Source: Azolla pinnata (taxonomy: Eukaryota; Streptophyta; Polypodiopsida; Salviniales; Salviniaceae). From it: DNA of 64,000 bases. The stretch covers positions 22,302 through 86,301 of the forward strand of contig JBBBWG010012335.1 in assembly GCA_037176905.1 (NCBI GenBank). Direction: 5' to 3'. Under the pieces are notes generated by a model, which saw only the letters and a list, made by a program, of their open reading frames with translations, made no database searches and had not been told where the DNA came from. Position 1 is the stretch's first letter. Every line of letters starts with the position of its first letter. Shown in pieces: positions 11,434-22,564 of this stretch. Position numbers and translations under genes: made by a program.

Positions 11434-13649
11434 TCATTCATTCAATATGAGACTCAGCAAGGAAGATGTTGGAGGGTTGAAATAGCCTGAAGTAAGGAGC
11501 TCATAGGCTTCACAAAACGCCGCTTGAACGAGCGGGAAATTAAAAGAGTTCTTACCGATGTCGTTGGAGACCAGGAGTGGATCTTCTACAGCTAGCAGGT
11601 ATGGCCTCCAGCTATTTAAGAAACCTTTTGTTGATTTCAGAAAGAAGTGCTGGTAACCCTCCCGGCATGAGATCCCATACTGTCGGACATCGAAGCTCCT
11701 CCCGTAGAAATGAAAGAAACCTGCAAGCAGGGCCCCAAGCCCTATATACCCAATAATCTCTCAGAAACCCCAACAGCTTTTTTTGCAGGAAAAACAGAAA
11801 GAAAAAACACTTCTTTTAGGTATTCAGGATCATTTCAAGGAAATGAGCAGAAAATGTCCGAAACCTTGCACTGGGATTGTTTTCTTCTTTAGCTATTCAG
11901 GATCATTTCTGATTAGGAGGACAACACCACAAAGAAACTAGCAGAAACTGTATGAAACTCTGCAGTGGGATTGTTTTCTTCTTTAGCTATTCAGGATCAT
12001 TTCTGATTAGCACAACACCACAAACAAAGTAGCAGGAAATGTCTGAAACGGGTTGTTTTCTTCTTTGGCTCTTCAGGAACACATCTGATTAGACAACACC
12101 ACAAAGAAACAAGCAGAAAATGTCTGAAATCCTGCACTGGGATTGATTTCTTTTTTTTCCCCCCCTTATATACGGGGCATTGATTCCATCTACCCAAACC
12201 AACCGAAGTTGATGCACACACACACAATCATTTCATTCACAAAAGAAATCTCTAACGCAAATGCATCTAATTTTTATACCACAAGCAGATGTACCTTTTC
12301 TGATGCATCAGTCGATAGATAACAAGAGTTTGTTGTGTATATATATGCTCAAAAAGGCTTTGGAAATCAATCTGAACAAGCTCCACCCACAGCTAGACAA
12401 TCGATGGATGGATGGATGTACCTGAGGGCATCGATTCCATCTTCCCAATCCAGAGGTAATGCACATTGATTGATTGAATCATTCATTCAGAAAAGAACTC
12501 TGTAATGCAAATGCATCTAATTTTTTATACCACAAAGTAGATGGACCTTTTCCGATGCATCAGTCAAAATAGAGATAACGAGAATTCCATGACTTTGTAT
12601 ATGCCCAAAAAGGCTTTGGAAATCAATCTGAAAAAAGCTCCACCCACATGGATGGATGGATGGATGGATGGATGGATGGATGTACCTGAGGGCATGATTC
12701 CATCTTCCCAATCCAAATTTAATGCACATTGATCGAATCATTCATTCAGAGAACAAATCTATAATGCAAATATGCATCTAATTTTTTATACCACAAAGTG
12801 GATGGACCTTCAAAACAGAGATAACAAGTAAGTTTTCACCTACATACAGATAGACAAATCGATGGATGGGGTACCTGAGCGAGCCGAAGGGTTGGCGGTG
12901 GCATCTCGGCCATGCGGATGGACTTGGAGGAAGGCGAAGAGCATGACGAAGAGCGCATAGGAAGCGAGGCCGCCGCCCGGGTAGACTTCGTTGAGATGCT
13001 TGCGCTGCAGGAAGGTCTTGATGGTGATGTAGAGGGGAGCTATGGCGGGGAAGCGGGCGGAAGCCGCGGCGATGAAGGAGGCTGCCCTGAGCTCCATGCC
13101 GGTGTTCAGCCTGACATCGAATGCGATCCTGCTCTGCTTCTCGATGAACTTGACGATGGGGATCCGGGCTCGCGAGATGACCTGCACTTTGCTGGCTCGC
13201 CCCGATCGGATCAGCGCCGATGCCAGAGCTTCCAGCTTCGGATCGACGCTGCTTGCATCGCCGATCCTGCTGCTTGATCCTGTTCCTAACCCTAACCCTA
13301 ATCCTGTTCCTGTTCCTGTTCCTGTTCCTGTTCTTGCAGATTCTTCCTCCACGATGGCTATGTCGATGTCGCTCGTCTGCGGCAAATACAGCCCTGTTGC
13401 ATACGATCCGAACACCTTCACCTCTGCTCCCGGCCATAGCCCCGCCACGATCTGCTTCACCCTCTCCATCGCCCCCGCCCTCCTCTGCTTCTCCGCCTGG
13501 CTCGGCTTTGCCCTCTCGTAGAAGGCCACAATCTCCCCGTGGAGCTGCCGCATCCTCCCCTCCCTTTCTTCTTCCTCCTCCTCCTCCTCCTTCCTGCGCC
13601 GCCGCTCCCACAAGGGCGGCTCTTTGAACCATGGAGCGGAGCAGGCCAT
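11434..13649 (-). CDS. TRF4: Non-canonical poly(A) polymerase, TRF4/PAPD5-like (short form)
   Basis: Two exons on the minus strand, 13649-12875 and 11720-11434, join in phase 1 and give 353 aa; stop at 11436-11434. The nucleotidyltransferase motif is complete: Gly-Ser at 81-82 (FGSYATGLYLPQTSDIDIAIV), catalytic Asp 94 and 96, third Asp 178 (RIAFDVRLN). The central domain follows (LNEVYPGGGLASYALFVML), then the PAP-associated domain (GFFHFYGR, YGISCREG, LLAVEDPLLVSNDIGKNSF, VQAAFCEAYELL). Family members oligoadenylate nuclear RNAs for exosome decay (TRAMP-like role). The known plant homologue is about 530 aa; this one lacks long N- and C-terminal tails. The start MACSAPWFKE was chosen because WFKE precedes the domain in relatives; an upstream ATG at 13808 only adds a basic low-complexity leader. 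Residues 107-125 are a Gly-Thr/Gly-Leu run encoded by telomere-like DNA. The 1.15-kb intron is mostly tandem repeats. Confidence 0.88.
11811..12150. repeat. Four tandem copies of an 82-97 bp unit in TRF4-like intron
   Basis: Each unit contains TATTCAGGATCATTTCTGAT, then ACAACACCACAAAGAAAC, a GCAGAAAATGTCTGAAA block and a CTGGGATTGTTTTCTTCTTT end. Units begin near 11811, 11884, 11978 and 12060. The first lacks the ACAACACC part. Confidence 0.85.
12170..12880. repeat. Direct repeats duplicating the exon 1 splice-donor region of the TRF4-like gene
   Basis: Units of about 190-265 bp share blocks GCAAATGCATCTAATTTTT, AAAAAGGCTTTGGAAATCAA, a GGAT tetranucleotide tract and GTACCTGAGGGCATCGATTC. The last block is, on the minus strand, CTCAG|GTAC, the same boundary as the real exon 1 donor at 12875/12874. 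Copies of that boundary lie at 12686/12685 and 12422/12421. Confidence 0.8.
13278..13340 (+). repeat. Telomere-like CCTAAC/CCTGTT hexamers inside TRF4-like exon 1
   Basis: Ten or so hexamers, CCTGTT with a CCTAACCCTAACCCTAAT core at 13285-13302, are read on the minus strand as Gly-Thr and Gly-Leu codons within the coding frame. The insertion lies between the catalytic DxD and the third Asp. Confidence 0.9.
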
Positions 13650-13733
13650 GTCGAAAGCGCAGCGAAATGGCGGATCTCCCCCGCCCACAACTGAGCACTT
13701 TCTTCTTCCCCTTCTTCTTCCTCTTCTTCCTTC

Positions 13734-13767
<34 letters not shown>

Positions 13768-14011
13768 CCTCTGTCTGTTCTATTCTGTTCTGTTCCGTGC
13801 TTGATCACGAGGGCGCCATAGCCGAGCTTCCGTCTCCTCCCTCTGCTTTCAACAGCCGCTTGCCCGTCCTCCTCATCTCTTCCGCTCCCACCACCATCTC
13901 ATGCCATGATTCCACGCCCCGATTCACGCAATCTCTGCAGCATTCATTCGCCCACATGGAGTACGGCTCCTGCTCCGCGCTCGCGATCTCTGCAGAGCCC
14001 GTGCCCAGGCC

Positions 14012-14063
14012 CCCAAAACCCTAATCCCCCCAAAACCCTAATCCCCCAAAACCCTAAACCCTA
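14012..14063 (+). repeat. Degenerate interstitial telomere-like block (CCCTAAA type)
   Basis: Three AAAACCCTAATCCCCC copies run into AACCCTAAACCCTAGAG. It lies about 370 bp upstream of the TRF4-like start. Confidence 0.85.
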
Positions 14064-14072
14064 GAGTCCCCA

Positions 14073-14570
14073 TGGCACACATGCATACATACATACATAC
14101 ATACACATGCATACACATGCACGCATACATACATGCACGCACACATACATACATAGACACGCACACACATATGCATGCATGCATGACTCGCACGTGCAGA
14201 CATGCATGTCCTGTGCGTGTATGTATGTGCGTCGTGCGCGTATGTATATGCATATGCGTGCACACAGAGCATGCATACATACACGCACATGCACGCGCCC
14301 ACACACACACACATACATACATACATACGCGCGCATGCAGCACATCTACATGCATGCATGCATGCACACACGACATGCACACACACATGCATGCCCGCAC
14401 ACACGACATGCACACACACATGCATGCCCGCACACATACATGCATACAACGCACATGCAGCACATCTACATGCATGCACACACGACATGCACGCACACAT
14501 ACATGCATACAACGCACATGCAGCACATCTACATGCATGCATGCATGCACCCACGCATGCATACATGCAC
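14073..14570. repeat. CATG/CATA/CACA alternating purine-pyrimidine array
   Basis: About 500 bp of alternating purine-pyrimidine sequence contains a 70-bp internal direct repeat built around GCAGCACATCTACATGCATG. All six frames are open over long stretches, so the ORFs here are artefacts. Confidence 0.9.
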
Positions 14571-14861
14571 GCTGTGATGGCTACAAAGACCATATGTAGA
14601 GTAGGCACCGTTGCTCAAGGGCTCTTGTAACAATACAGGCCCCCGAAAAAAAAACTGCAGAATTGGAACCGAAACGTACACAGCCGAAACTGAAGCGCAA
14701 CAGCGAGCAAATTCAATCGTGTCGCCAACGACCGATCTCGGGTTACAGTGCAGGCAGATAGAAGAAGTTCCGATGCCCGCAGGAACAGCATCGAAACACC
14801 CTGATGCACTTTGCTTGAAGTCGTTGCAGAGGAACCGGCCGTTTTCATGAACAGTTTGGGT

Positions 14862-14922
14862 CTTAGGGTCAGGGTTAGGGCTAGGGTTAGGGTTAGGGTC
14901 AGGGTTAGGGTTAGGGTTAGGG
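14862..14922 (+). repeat. Interstitial TTAGGG-type repeat
   Basis: About nine GGGTTA/GGGTCA/GGGCTA hexamers in a row. The six-base TTAGGG form differs from the seven-base TTTAGGG form at 59678-59708. Confidence 0.9.
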
Positions 14923-15619
14923 CGTTTCTTGATAGGTTCGAGACCAAATGCGATCAGCGGCCGTTTTTTTAAGAAATCCCACGGCGCTCGAATCAGAGAG
15001 CAATCTTTTTTTGAATACCTTATTCTTCTTTTTTACCACTTCATTTTTCCGCTTCTTTTTTTTCCTTCTCTTCTTGTTTTCAATCGAATTCCCATCGTTA
15101 GTTATAAAACGCCCCAATGGTTACTGTGCATCGTTTCTACGATTCGTTACAACTATGGATCGGTCGAAACCGCCCGAAACTTTCTCGCGGCAGAGGAAAT
15201 AACCATTTCTAGCGGAGCATAACAAACAAACAGGTTTCCGCCTCACAACAGTTGAAAAGAAGGATTAAAATGAAGGATGAGTGATCCGTTCGCGGAGAAA
15301 TTTCGATTCCGGAGGAAATTTCGATCGCTGCACCTCTGCTCGATGACGAATATCATCGAATCGACCGTTCAATGTAGGAACAATTTCAAGACCAAAAATT
15401 CCCTTGTACATTACCTTCAAAGCAAGCAAGCAAGCAGAAGTGTTCCCAAAATGAGGAAGATATATACTGCGGTTTTTTTTTAACATCAACGATTTTGGTT
15501 TTTCTTTTTCCGCTCAGCCTAAAAAAAAAAAAAATCGGACAAAATGAAGGGGGCAAAAAAAAGAAAAAACAAAAAACAAAGGGAAAAAGATTATTAAAAA
15601 AAAAAGCCCGCGAGCAGCG

Positions 15620-15684
15620 CCACGTCAGCGGCCACGTGGCAGGCTTGGCGGGGGCGATTTCCCGCGCTTTTTTTTTTCCCGCGC
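15620..15684 (+). promoter_or_regulatory. RBR1 promoter: ACGT elements and twin E2F sites
   Basis: CCACGTCA (15620-15627) and a G-box core CACGTG (15633-15638) are followed by two copies of TTTCCCGCGC at 15658-15667 and 15675-15684. TTTCCCGC matches the E2F consensus. RBR genes are known E2F targets in plants, so this suggests the expected E2F-RBR feedback. The sites lie about 280-300 bp before the chosen ATG. Confidence 0.75.
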
Positions 15685-15750
15685 CCTCCTCCTCCTTCTT
15701 CTCCCTCAAGAGTTTCTCTGTTCTTCTCTGTGTACTTCCTCTGTTTGGCT

Positions 15751-15789
15751 ATGGCGACGGAAGCTCTCTGCGTCGCTTCCTCGCTCTGA
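15751..15789 (+). CDS. Possible uORF in RBR1 leader (12 codons)
   Basis: ATG at 15751 opens a 12-codon frame (MATEALCVASSL) ending at TGA 15787-15789, in front of the chosen RBR1 start. Whether it is in the mRNA depends on the transcription start, which cannot be seen. Confidence 0.35.
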   Translation: MATEALCVASSL

Positions 15790-15962
15790 AGCGCACCATA
15801 GCTCGGCCAATGCATTCGTCTTCTTCTTCGTCGTCTTCGTCTTTGTCTTCTTCTGCAGCGGGGACCTCAGCTCCTCCTCCTTCTTCAGCAGTTGCAGCAA
15901 CGGCAGTCGTTTCTTCTTCCTCCTCTTCTTGGTCTTCTTCTTCTTCTTCTTCGCTTCCTGCA

Positions 15963-18900
15963 ATGGCTTCTCCGCCTCCTCCCCTTGCTTCCACTCCCAC
16001 CGCAGCAGAGAAGCTCGCCAAAGCGGAGGCGCTCCTTCTTCACCTCTCTCAGGTACATACACGTCGCGCAGCTCCATTTTTTCTGGAACACTGGAAGGGG
16101 GAAGACGAGGGAAAAAGAAACATCTTTCATCATCTCCATCGCCGTCGTCTTCTTCTTCTTCTTCTTCTGATGCTGCTGCTGCTGCTGCTGCTGCTTGGCT
16201 ATGGCGATGGCTTGAACTCGTTTCTCTTTCTTTCTTTTGCTCTGTCTCATTCTGTTGGGTGCGCGCAGGTGCACAGCTTCCATTTGGTGCACGACGGCCT
16301 CCTTCGGGATGCTTCTAGACTCTTCTCAGAGACCAAGCATCACCTGCTCTCCACTGTCGCTTCTGTGGGCTGCGGATCAGTATGTGTTTCTATGCCTTAC
16401 CCCCTGCCCTCTTCTCTGCAACTCGCGTCTGTTGAATTCCTACCATCAAACTGTATCAGCAGTCATCAAAGAAGTGCAGGGAAGGCAAAGAATTCCTTGC
16501 ACCCATTCATGAATGAATTCCTTGCTTCCTGACAAGCACAATCTGTTGTTGGCCTCATTGCAGTATATTCCTCAATTTCCCTCTTCAAAGTCATGGGGTC
16601 TGGGGATAATAAATTCACGAAGGTTTTTCAACCTGGGAGCTGAGGTCTTCTTGATCAAATGTCATTCCTGTTACATAGTTCTTTCCCCTTATTTCATTCT
16701 CTGTGCAAATTCATACGCATACATATACGCATGCATGCATTTGTACTTGCATAAACACATATAGATGCATACATAACACATTCCCACATACAGATGCATG
16801 CATACACGTGCACACACCGATTTCGTGGCCCCATGTATAGTCGTACACACCCAAACAAATCGATACCGATCCAATTCATTCTTTTTGGCTCAATGGGGAA
16901 TGATTTGTTGGAAATGCCAGACCTTGTAGTAGTGTTGTTTTGGGTTCCTTTTGTTTACGTTTTTGAATCGTGTCTTCATACCCGAGAATTTGTGTTGATT
17001 TCACAATTAATATTTCCCCCTTTCACCAGGAAGAAGGTTTGATAAAGTGCTGGTCGGCAAGCCTCATTTATTGCGCTTTCAAATTGGGCCGACCGTCGCA
17101 ATCTATTGTTGGTTTCGGTGGATTTACACTCACGAAGCTCCTCAAATCGTTAAAATTTGAGTGAGACAGACATCTCTTCCTATTCTACCATTTTGATTGA
17201 ATGAGAAGAATCAAATTTCGTCAATTTCTGGGTAGTTTTTCTTTGATCAAGATCTTGTTTCTGTGCATAATATCTTGATGTTCCTTTTTTTCTTGTTTGC
17301 TTGGTTGCAGAGTAATGGATTTCCTTAGAGAGTTATCTTATTTTCTATCAAAATCTAGCCAAGCGTTGATGTCCATATATGGCGAAACATTCAATGCATT
17401 CCAGCAGGTATGAATGAAATTTTGCATGTCAAGGGAAGTAAGGTTTCCTCTTTCGTAACAAAGTTTTCACATATGATGTGTAATTTCTTATGCCATTGCC
17501 CTTGCCCCCTACAGCAACTTCGACAACTACAGGCCAACTATGTCCACCTTGCAGTTCTTTATCAGTAAGTTCTCTCTCTGTTTCTCAAATATTGGATCTT
17601 TTTAAACTTATTAACAATGCTATAACATACTGTGCTTGGTTTTATCACGGTTAATGTATTACTGTAAAGCTTCCAGCTCCCTGTAGAAGATTGATCAGAA
17701 CGCTAAAGGATCTGTTGTGAGAAAATTTTCCTTGTTCATTCCAGGGTAGATTTTAAAATCTTCTTTCCTTTCATAATTTTTTTTTGCAGAAATTACAAGA
17801 AGAACTTCTCTAAGTTCTTTCATCCACCTAATGAGATTGAAGGAAAAGATAATGCCTCGATAGGGTCGTGTGTGGATGCCGAAAATTTGATGTATCTGAG
17901 GTTTGGCTGGATGCTATTTCTGGCCCTAAGGATGCATGTTCCTGGTCATTTTGTAGACCTCATGACTTGCGCCAATGGCCTGATTGCTATATTTGTAAGC
18001 ATCGAAACCACCATGTTACCCCATATCGTTCTGGACTTCATGCTGCTTCATTATCCTTTTCTAAATAGATGTACCATATGGCACTATCTGGCATCTACAT
18101 TTCAATACTTAGCGCCTAATTGAAAGCATGGAAAGTCATAAATTGTTGGTATTCGTACATATCCTACTCGTTGCTCATATGGATCGAGACCAATGCATGG
18201 TTCATAAATATACTGATCTATGTCGTAGTTTGATCTATGGCATCATTCATACATAGTCTGTCCCATGCCTTTGTTCATAGCAAGGTTGATATATGCCCTT
18301 GTGTACATATACTAGCCTATGTTTATACATATTCTGTCTGAAATTCTGACACATATCGACTTTTGTTCATGTGTATATCTTCCTTCCATTTTTCATGCAT
18401 ATACCAATCGACATGTTTTATTCATACACAATTAAACATTTGCCATTGTTCATGCTATCATACACATGCTCCTACATGATATTGTTCAAACTGATACTAC
18501 TTGACTATGCATCGCTCATACCTATGTTGACCTGTGCACTGTTCCATATGTATATTGAGATATGTCATGTATTTCATGTTTATATACTGGAATTCGGTCA
18601 AGTTGATCATAACTCTCATTTAATGACATATTTCTAGTTTCTCCACACTTCTTCCATTTCAATGTTTTTGCTCAGTACGTACTAAGTTCTCTCTATCTAG
18701 TATGGAATTCGTCGAAGATGCAAACTGTTACCCTCTTCATAGTCCTAATTGTACATTTTTTTCACCACTATACTTTATGAAAATTAACATATCATTTTTT
18801 TCATTCAGGTTGTAATGATAATTCACATGCCAGCTCGCATGAGGAACGTTTCTTTGGATGATTCCTCAACATATTGTATGTAACTGGATCGTCTCCCATG

Positions 18901-21900
18901 TGCAAATCTTTTTGTTACCAATTTGGACTATGTGCTAATTATTATCCTTTCCGTGCCCACAGCTATTAACACCCCCAGGGGTGTTGACATTGTAGCATCT
19001 CTCTGCAAACTGTATGACGCATCAGAAGCAGATGTCAGAGCCATGCTAGAAAGAGTTAATTCCATGATACAATCACATATTGACTCCAAAGATATTCTTG
19101 GAACTGTTGAAAAGGAGAAATTTATGGAAGGAATTGATACAGGTTAAAACTTTCTTCTCTATCAATTGGAATTTGCTTTGGTTTACTTGTTCGTGTGTCT
19201 GACATATCTATCATCATCTTTTTGTTTTTCCAAAGATGGTCTTATGCGCTTTAAACGACTTATGGAGAAACAGGATATCATCACCTACTTGAAAATACTA
19301 GATAAAAACTATGTTGAAGTGTACCATAGACAAGGGGATATAGACGAGCGGTCATTTCTTCCTGAGAACAGCTTTGTCATAGATTTGATATCAGGATATC
19401 GAAATGGGTCAGATGAACCTTCTTGGACAAGATCTGCAAAGGCATGTTCTCTATGTTGATATTTTTTGTTCTCTTGACAACTATAGCTACAAAACTGTGG
19501 CGAGACATAAAAGGCTTGTGTTTGTTGTATGCAGAGAAAGTATGAAATGATTTCTTCTCCTTCTAAACCTATAGCATTGAGAGTGAAAGTACCTACTGAA
19601 GATGATTCTCTTTTATTGTCCCCGAATTCAGGCATTAGTAAAATGCCTCCTCCAACTCCAGTTTCTGTCAGTATGGCCACAGCCAAATGGTTAAGAACTG
19701 TTATTGCTCCTTTGCCAGCAGAGCCTTCAATTGAATTGCTCAACTTTTTCAAGTCTTGTGACACAGACATTACCAAGGATGTTATTTATAGAGCACATTT
19801 ACTACTAGAGTGTGCTTTTTCTGTCGAGGTAGCTAAAAATTCGGTCACTGGAGGTGCCAATGCTATTTCATCCCTGACCTCTGCATGGGCTCTTCATCGA
19901 AGGATAGAGGCATTGAAATTATATTACAGGGTTTTACATGAGATGTGCAAGGCTGAGGCCAAGCGTCTTCAAAGTGATAACCTCTCCTCTCTTCTTACCA
20001 ATGAGAGGTTCCATCGATGCATGCTAGCTTGTTGTGCAGAAATAGTTCTGGCTACACACAAAACAATATCTATGGCTTTTCCAGCTGTTTTGGAGCCAAT
20101 GGGGATCACTGCCTTTGACCTCAGCAAGATGATCGAGAGTTTTGTTAGGCATGAAGAGACATTGCCAAGAGAGCTAAAGAGGCATTTAAACTCTATTGAA
20201 GAGAGGTTTCTCGAAATGCTAGCATGGGAAAAAGGTTCTTCTATGTACAATTCCCTTATCATTGCAAGGCCATATCTGAAGTTCCATATTCAAAGGCTGG
20301 GTCTACTGGGTGATCCCATGCCATCGCTGGAAACTCTCAAGTTTCGGTTTCAGTCATCGAAGGATACTCTACGCTCTGTGAAAACAGAAGGAAATGCTTC
20401 GCCAGGTTGCCCTAAGCATGACTGCTGCTTTTGCTGTACCAAGAATGTTGAATTATTGGGCTTAATCTATTTATAAGGAATTCTAAATGCAAAGTCAAAT
20501 AGAATATTTTATGTATGGGAAGACTTACACGAATTCCTTGTTGCATTTACATCAGCTACCAGAAATATAAAGCGAGAGGTGGAAAATGGCTCGCTGCTTC
20601 TATCTCCGATCAGAGACAGAACTTCTGCATTTTCAGTCTTCAGCCCCACAAAGGCTATCACACAACCTCCGCTTCAATCGGCATTTGCCAGGTGACCATG
20701 GATATTGATAGTATTGCCACGTACCATGTATTGTATCAGTTGTCAAATTTGACATAATTAAATCGTATCGTTGTCCATCTGTCAGCCCTCATAGGATAAT
20801 TTCAGCTGGTGGAAGTGAAACGTGTGCTGAGACTGTGATAGGGATCTTTTTTCACAAGGTGATCAGGGAAACATTTGTTATTCAAGACCTTTAATTTCTG
20901 TGTGAAATCTCTATTTTAACAGATTCCTTGTTTTATCTACAGGTGTTGAAACTGTCTGCAATCCGAATAAAGCTTTTGGTAGAAGCTCTCAAGCATCCGG
21001 CTCACCTCATGGAGGATGTGTTTAAACTAGTTAGTCATCTGCTTCATGAGGAGACGCATATTTTCTTCAATAGGCATATTGACCAAATTGTCCTATGCAG
21101 TTTATATGGGGTTTGCAAGGTTCGTCAGTCATGAATATAAAAATACATTTTGACATGCACTGGCCTAGGTAGCTATTTATTTTTAGAAGAGACATTCTTG
21201 AGGTAGGCTCTAGCGTGAAATGATTGAACTCTTCAATTAATTTTGGCAGGTAAAGCAACTCAAATTAACATTTAAGGAGATTGTTCAAACGTATAGACAA
21301 ATGCCGCAAAACAAGTCTTACGTATTCAGAACAGTCTTCCTTGACTCAAAAGGGGTATGCTGCTGCTACATCTGTGTATTCCTATGTTCGTACCTAGGAT
21401 TCTTTTTGAGAGTTGAAAGACTAGTGTCAAAGAGTGAATCAGCGTAGCATATTTCAACAGTAATATGTTAAAATTTATCTTGGTGCATTCATCTTGGGTG
21501 AATATATGGCCATATGAAAAACTGAATCCAACCTGTTAACCCATGCTCACACTGAACCATAATGATTACCAGAGACTTGAGGTTATTCAGCTCAGAATCT
21601 TTCACTATTTGCACTTTACATTATTTGGAGCATTATATCTTATATTTCAATCAGTTACTATAAAAGAGCAGCTCCAGCTGTGACATTATCAGTCCATCTT
21701 TCTGACGTTCTAATAGTTTCTACTGTAGTTAATTCACAATACTCATTTTGATTTTGTTAAGTTTGTTCTAATCTCAATTGGCAGGGAAGTCAAGAGACAG
21801 GGGATATCATTCAGTTCTACAATGCTGTTTTCATTCCTTTAGCTAAAAGCTTTCTGATTGAACTCAGTTCTAGGGCTGCATTAAGCGCCAATGACAACAA

Positions 21901-22564
21901 TGAAGACAAAAATAGAGGTACATTGCATGGGAAATGTGTATGTATCTACGGGGGGAACTTGTTTGGTTTTCGCTGTTAACTTTTTGGACTGTTTATAGTT
22001 TCACATGGATCATCGCCATTTTCCTCTCTTCCTGATGCATCGCCGAAGAAAGTTTCTGCAAATCATAATGTCTACGTCTCCCCATTAAAAGCTTCAAAGG
22101 TATGTATGTAGAAGCCTTGCCATTGGGAGAAGGAGCTCTATTGCAGATGACTTGCTGCTGGAAATCAATGGTACATAATGATCCCAAGGAATTGCCTGTT
22201 TTGTAGGTCTTATCTCCTCATTCGCGGCGATTGTATGCGTGTTTTGGTGAAAGCACCCATGAATATCAGAGCCCATCAAAGGACTTATCTGAGATCAATA
22301 AGAGACTGATGAACCACAGGTTTGGGTTCTTCACATATATAAATATATGCTCTGTTTTTTGCATTGTTGCTTAATTGTTTTCCAAGGCAAGATATGTTAC
22401 AAAAAGCTGCTATTTTTTTTCTTTCTTTTGCCTCTGATTGATTGTGGTGCCTAATGTGATTGCTGGGCAGAAAATTGGGAAGATTGGATTTTGCCGATGT
22501 AAGCGTAGTCAATGATTCGGTCGTGGCCAAGGACCTGATCTCTCAGAATTGGGCTCTGAAATGA
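15963..22564 (+). CDS. RBR1: Retinoblastoma-related protein
   Basis: Eighteen exons give 979 aa: 15963-16052, 16269-16379, 17030-17160, 17311-17407, 17515-17564, 17790-17994, 18809-18875, 18963-19142, 19236-19441, 19535-20405, 20556-20691, 20786-20858, 20943-21119, 21250-21354, 21785-21917, 21999-22099, 22207-22319, 22471-22564. All phases match; intron 9 uses a GC donor. Residues 45-250 are the Rb N-terminal domain ([12 protein letters not shown]), about 419-625 pocket A ([20 protein letters not shown]), 715-880 pocket B ([26 protein letters not shown]), then the tail ([26 protein letters not shown]). Many SP sites in the spacer and tail fit CDK phosphorylation. It represses E2F targets in the nucleus and controls S-phase entry and stem-cell fate. 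ATG 15963 has the better context (G at -3 and +4) and fits relatives; ATG 15810 would add a 51-residue Ser-rich leader. Confidence 0.95.
18140..18620. repeat. Degenerate TTCATACATA/GATCTATG repeats in RBR1 intron 6
   Basis: Loose copies about 35 bp apart of a TTCATA-CATA...TGATCTATG pattern fill most of the 814-bp intron. Divergence is high. Confidence 0.45.

Larger units (their letters stand above)
13650..15619. other. Divergent intergenic region between TRF4-like gene and RBR1
   Basis: Going rightward from the TRF4-like start there are a purine-rich minus-strand leader (TTC tract at 13700-13765 on the plus strand), a CCCTAA block, a CATG/CATA array, a second telomere-like block and an A-rich stretch (15520-15605). 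No coding exon is visible. The region must hold both promoters. Confidence 0.6.

Noticed and set aside
12912-13627. Plus-strand ORFs opposite the TRF4-like exon
   Set aside because: They are shadows of the minus-strand gene, which has catalytic motifs.
14054-14630. Several His/Cys/Met-rich ORFs on both strands
   Set aside because: All frames of the CATG/CATA array are open; same for 32238-32925 and 46217-47076.
15495-15809. N-terminal extension of the RBR frame upstream of ATG 15810
   Set aside because: It runs through the A-rich promoter and E2F sites and would precede any likely transcription start.
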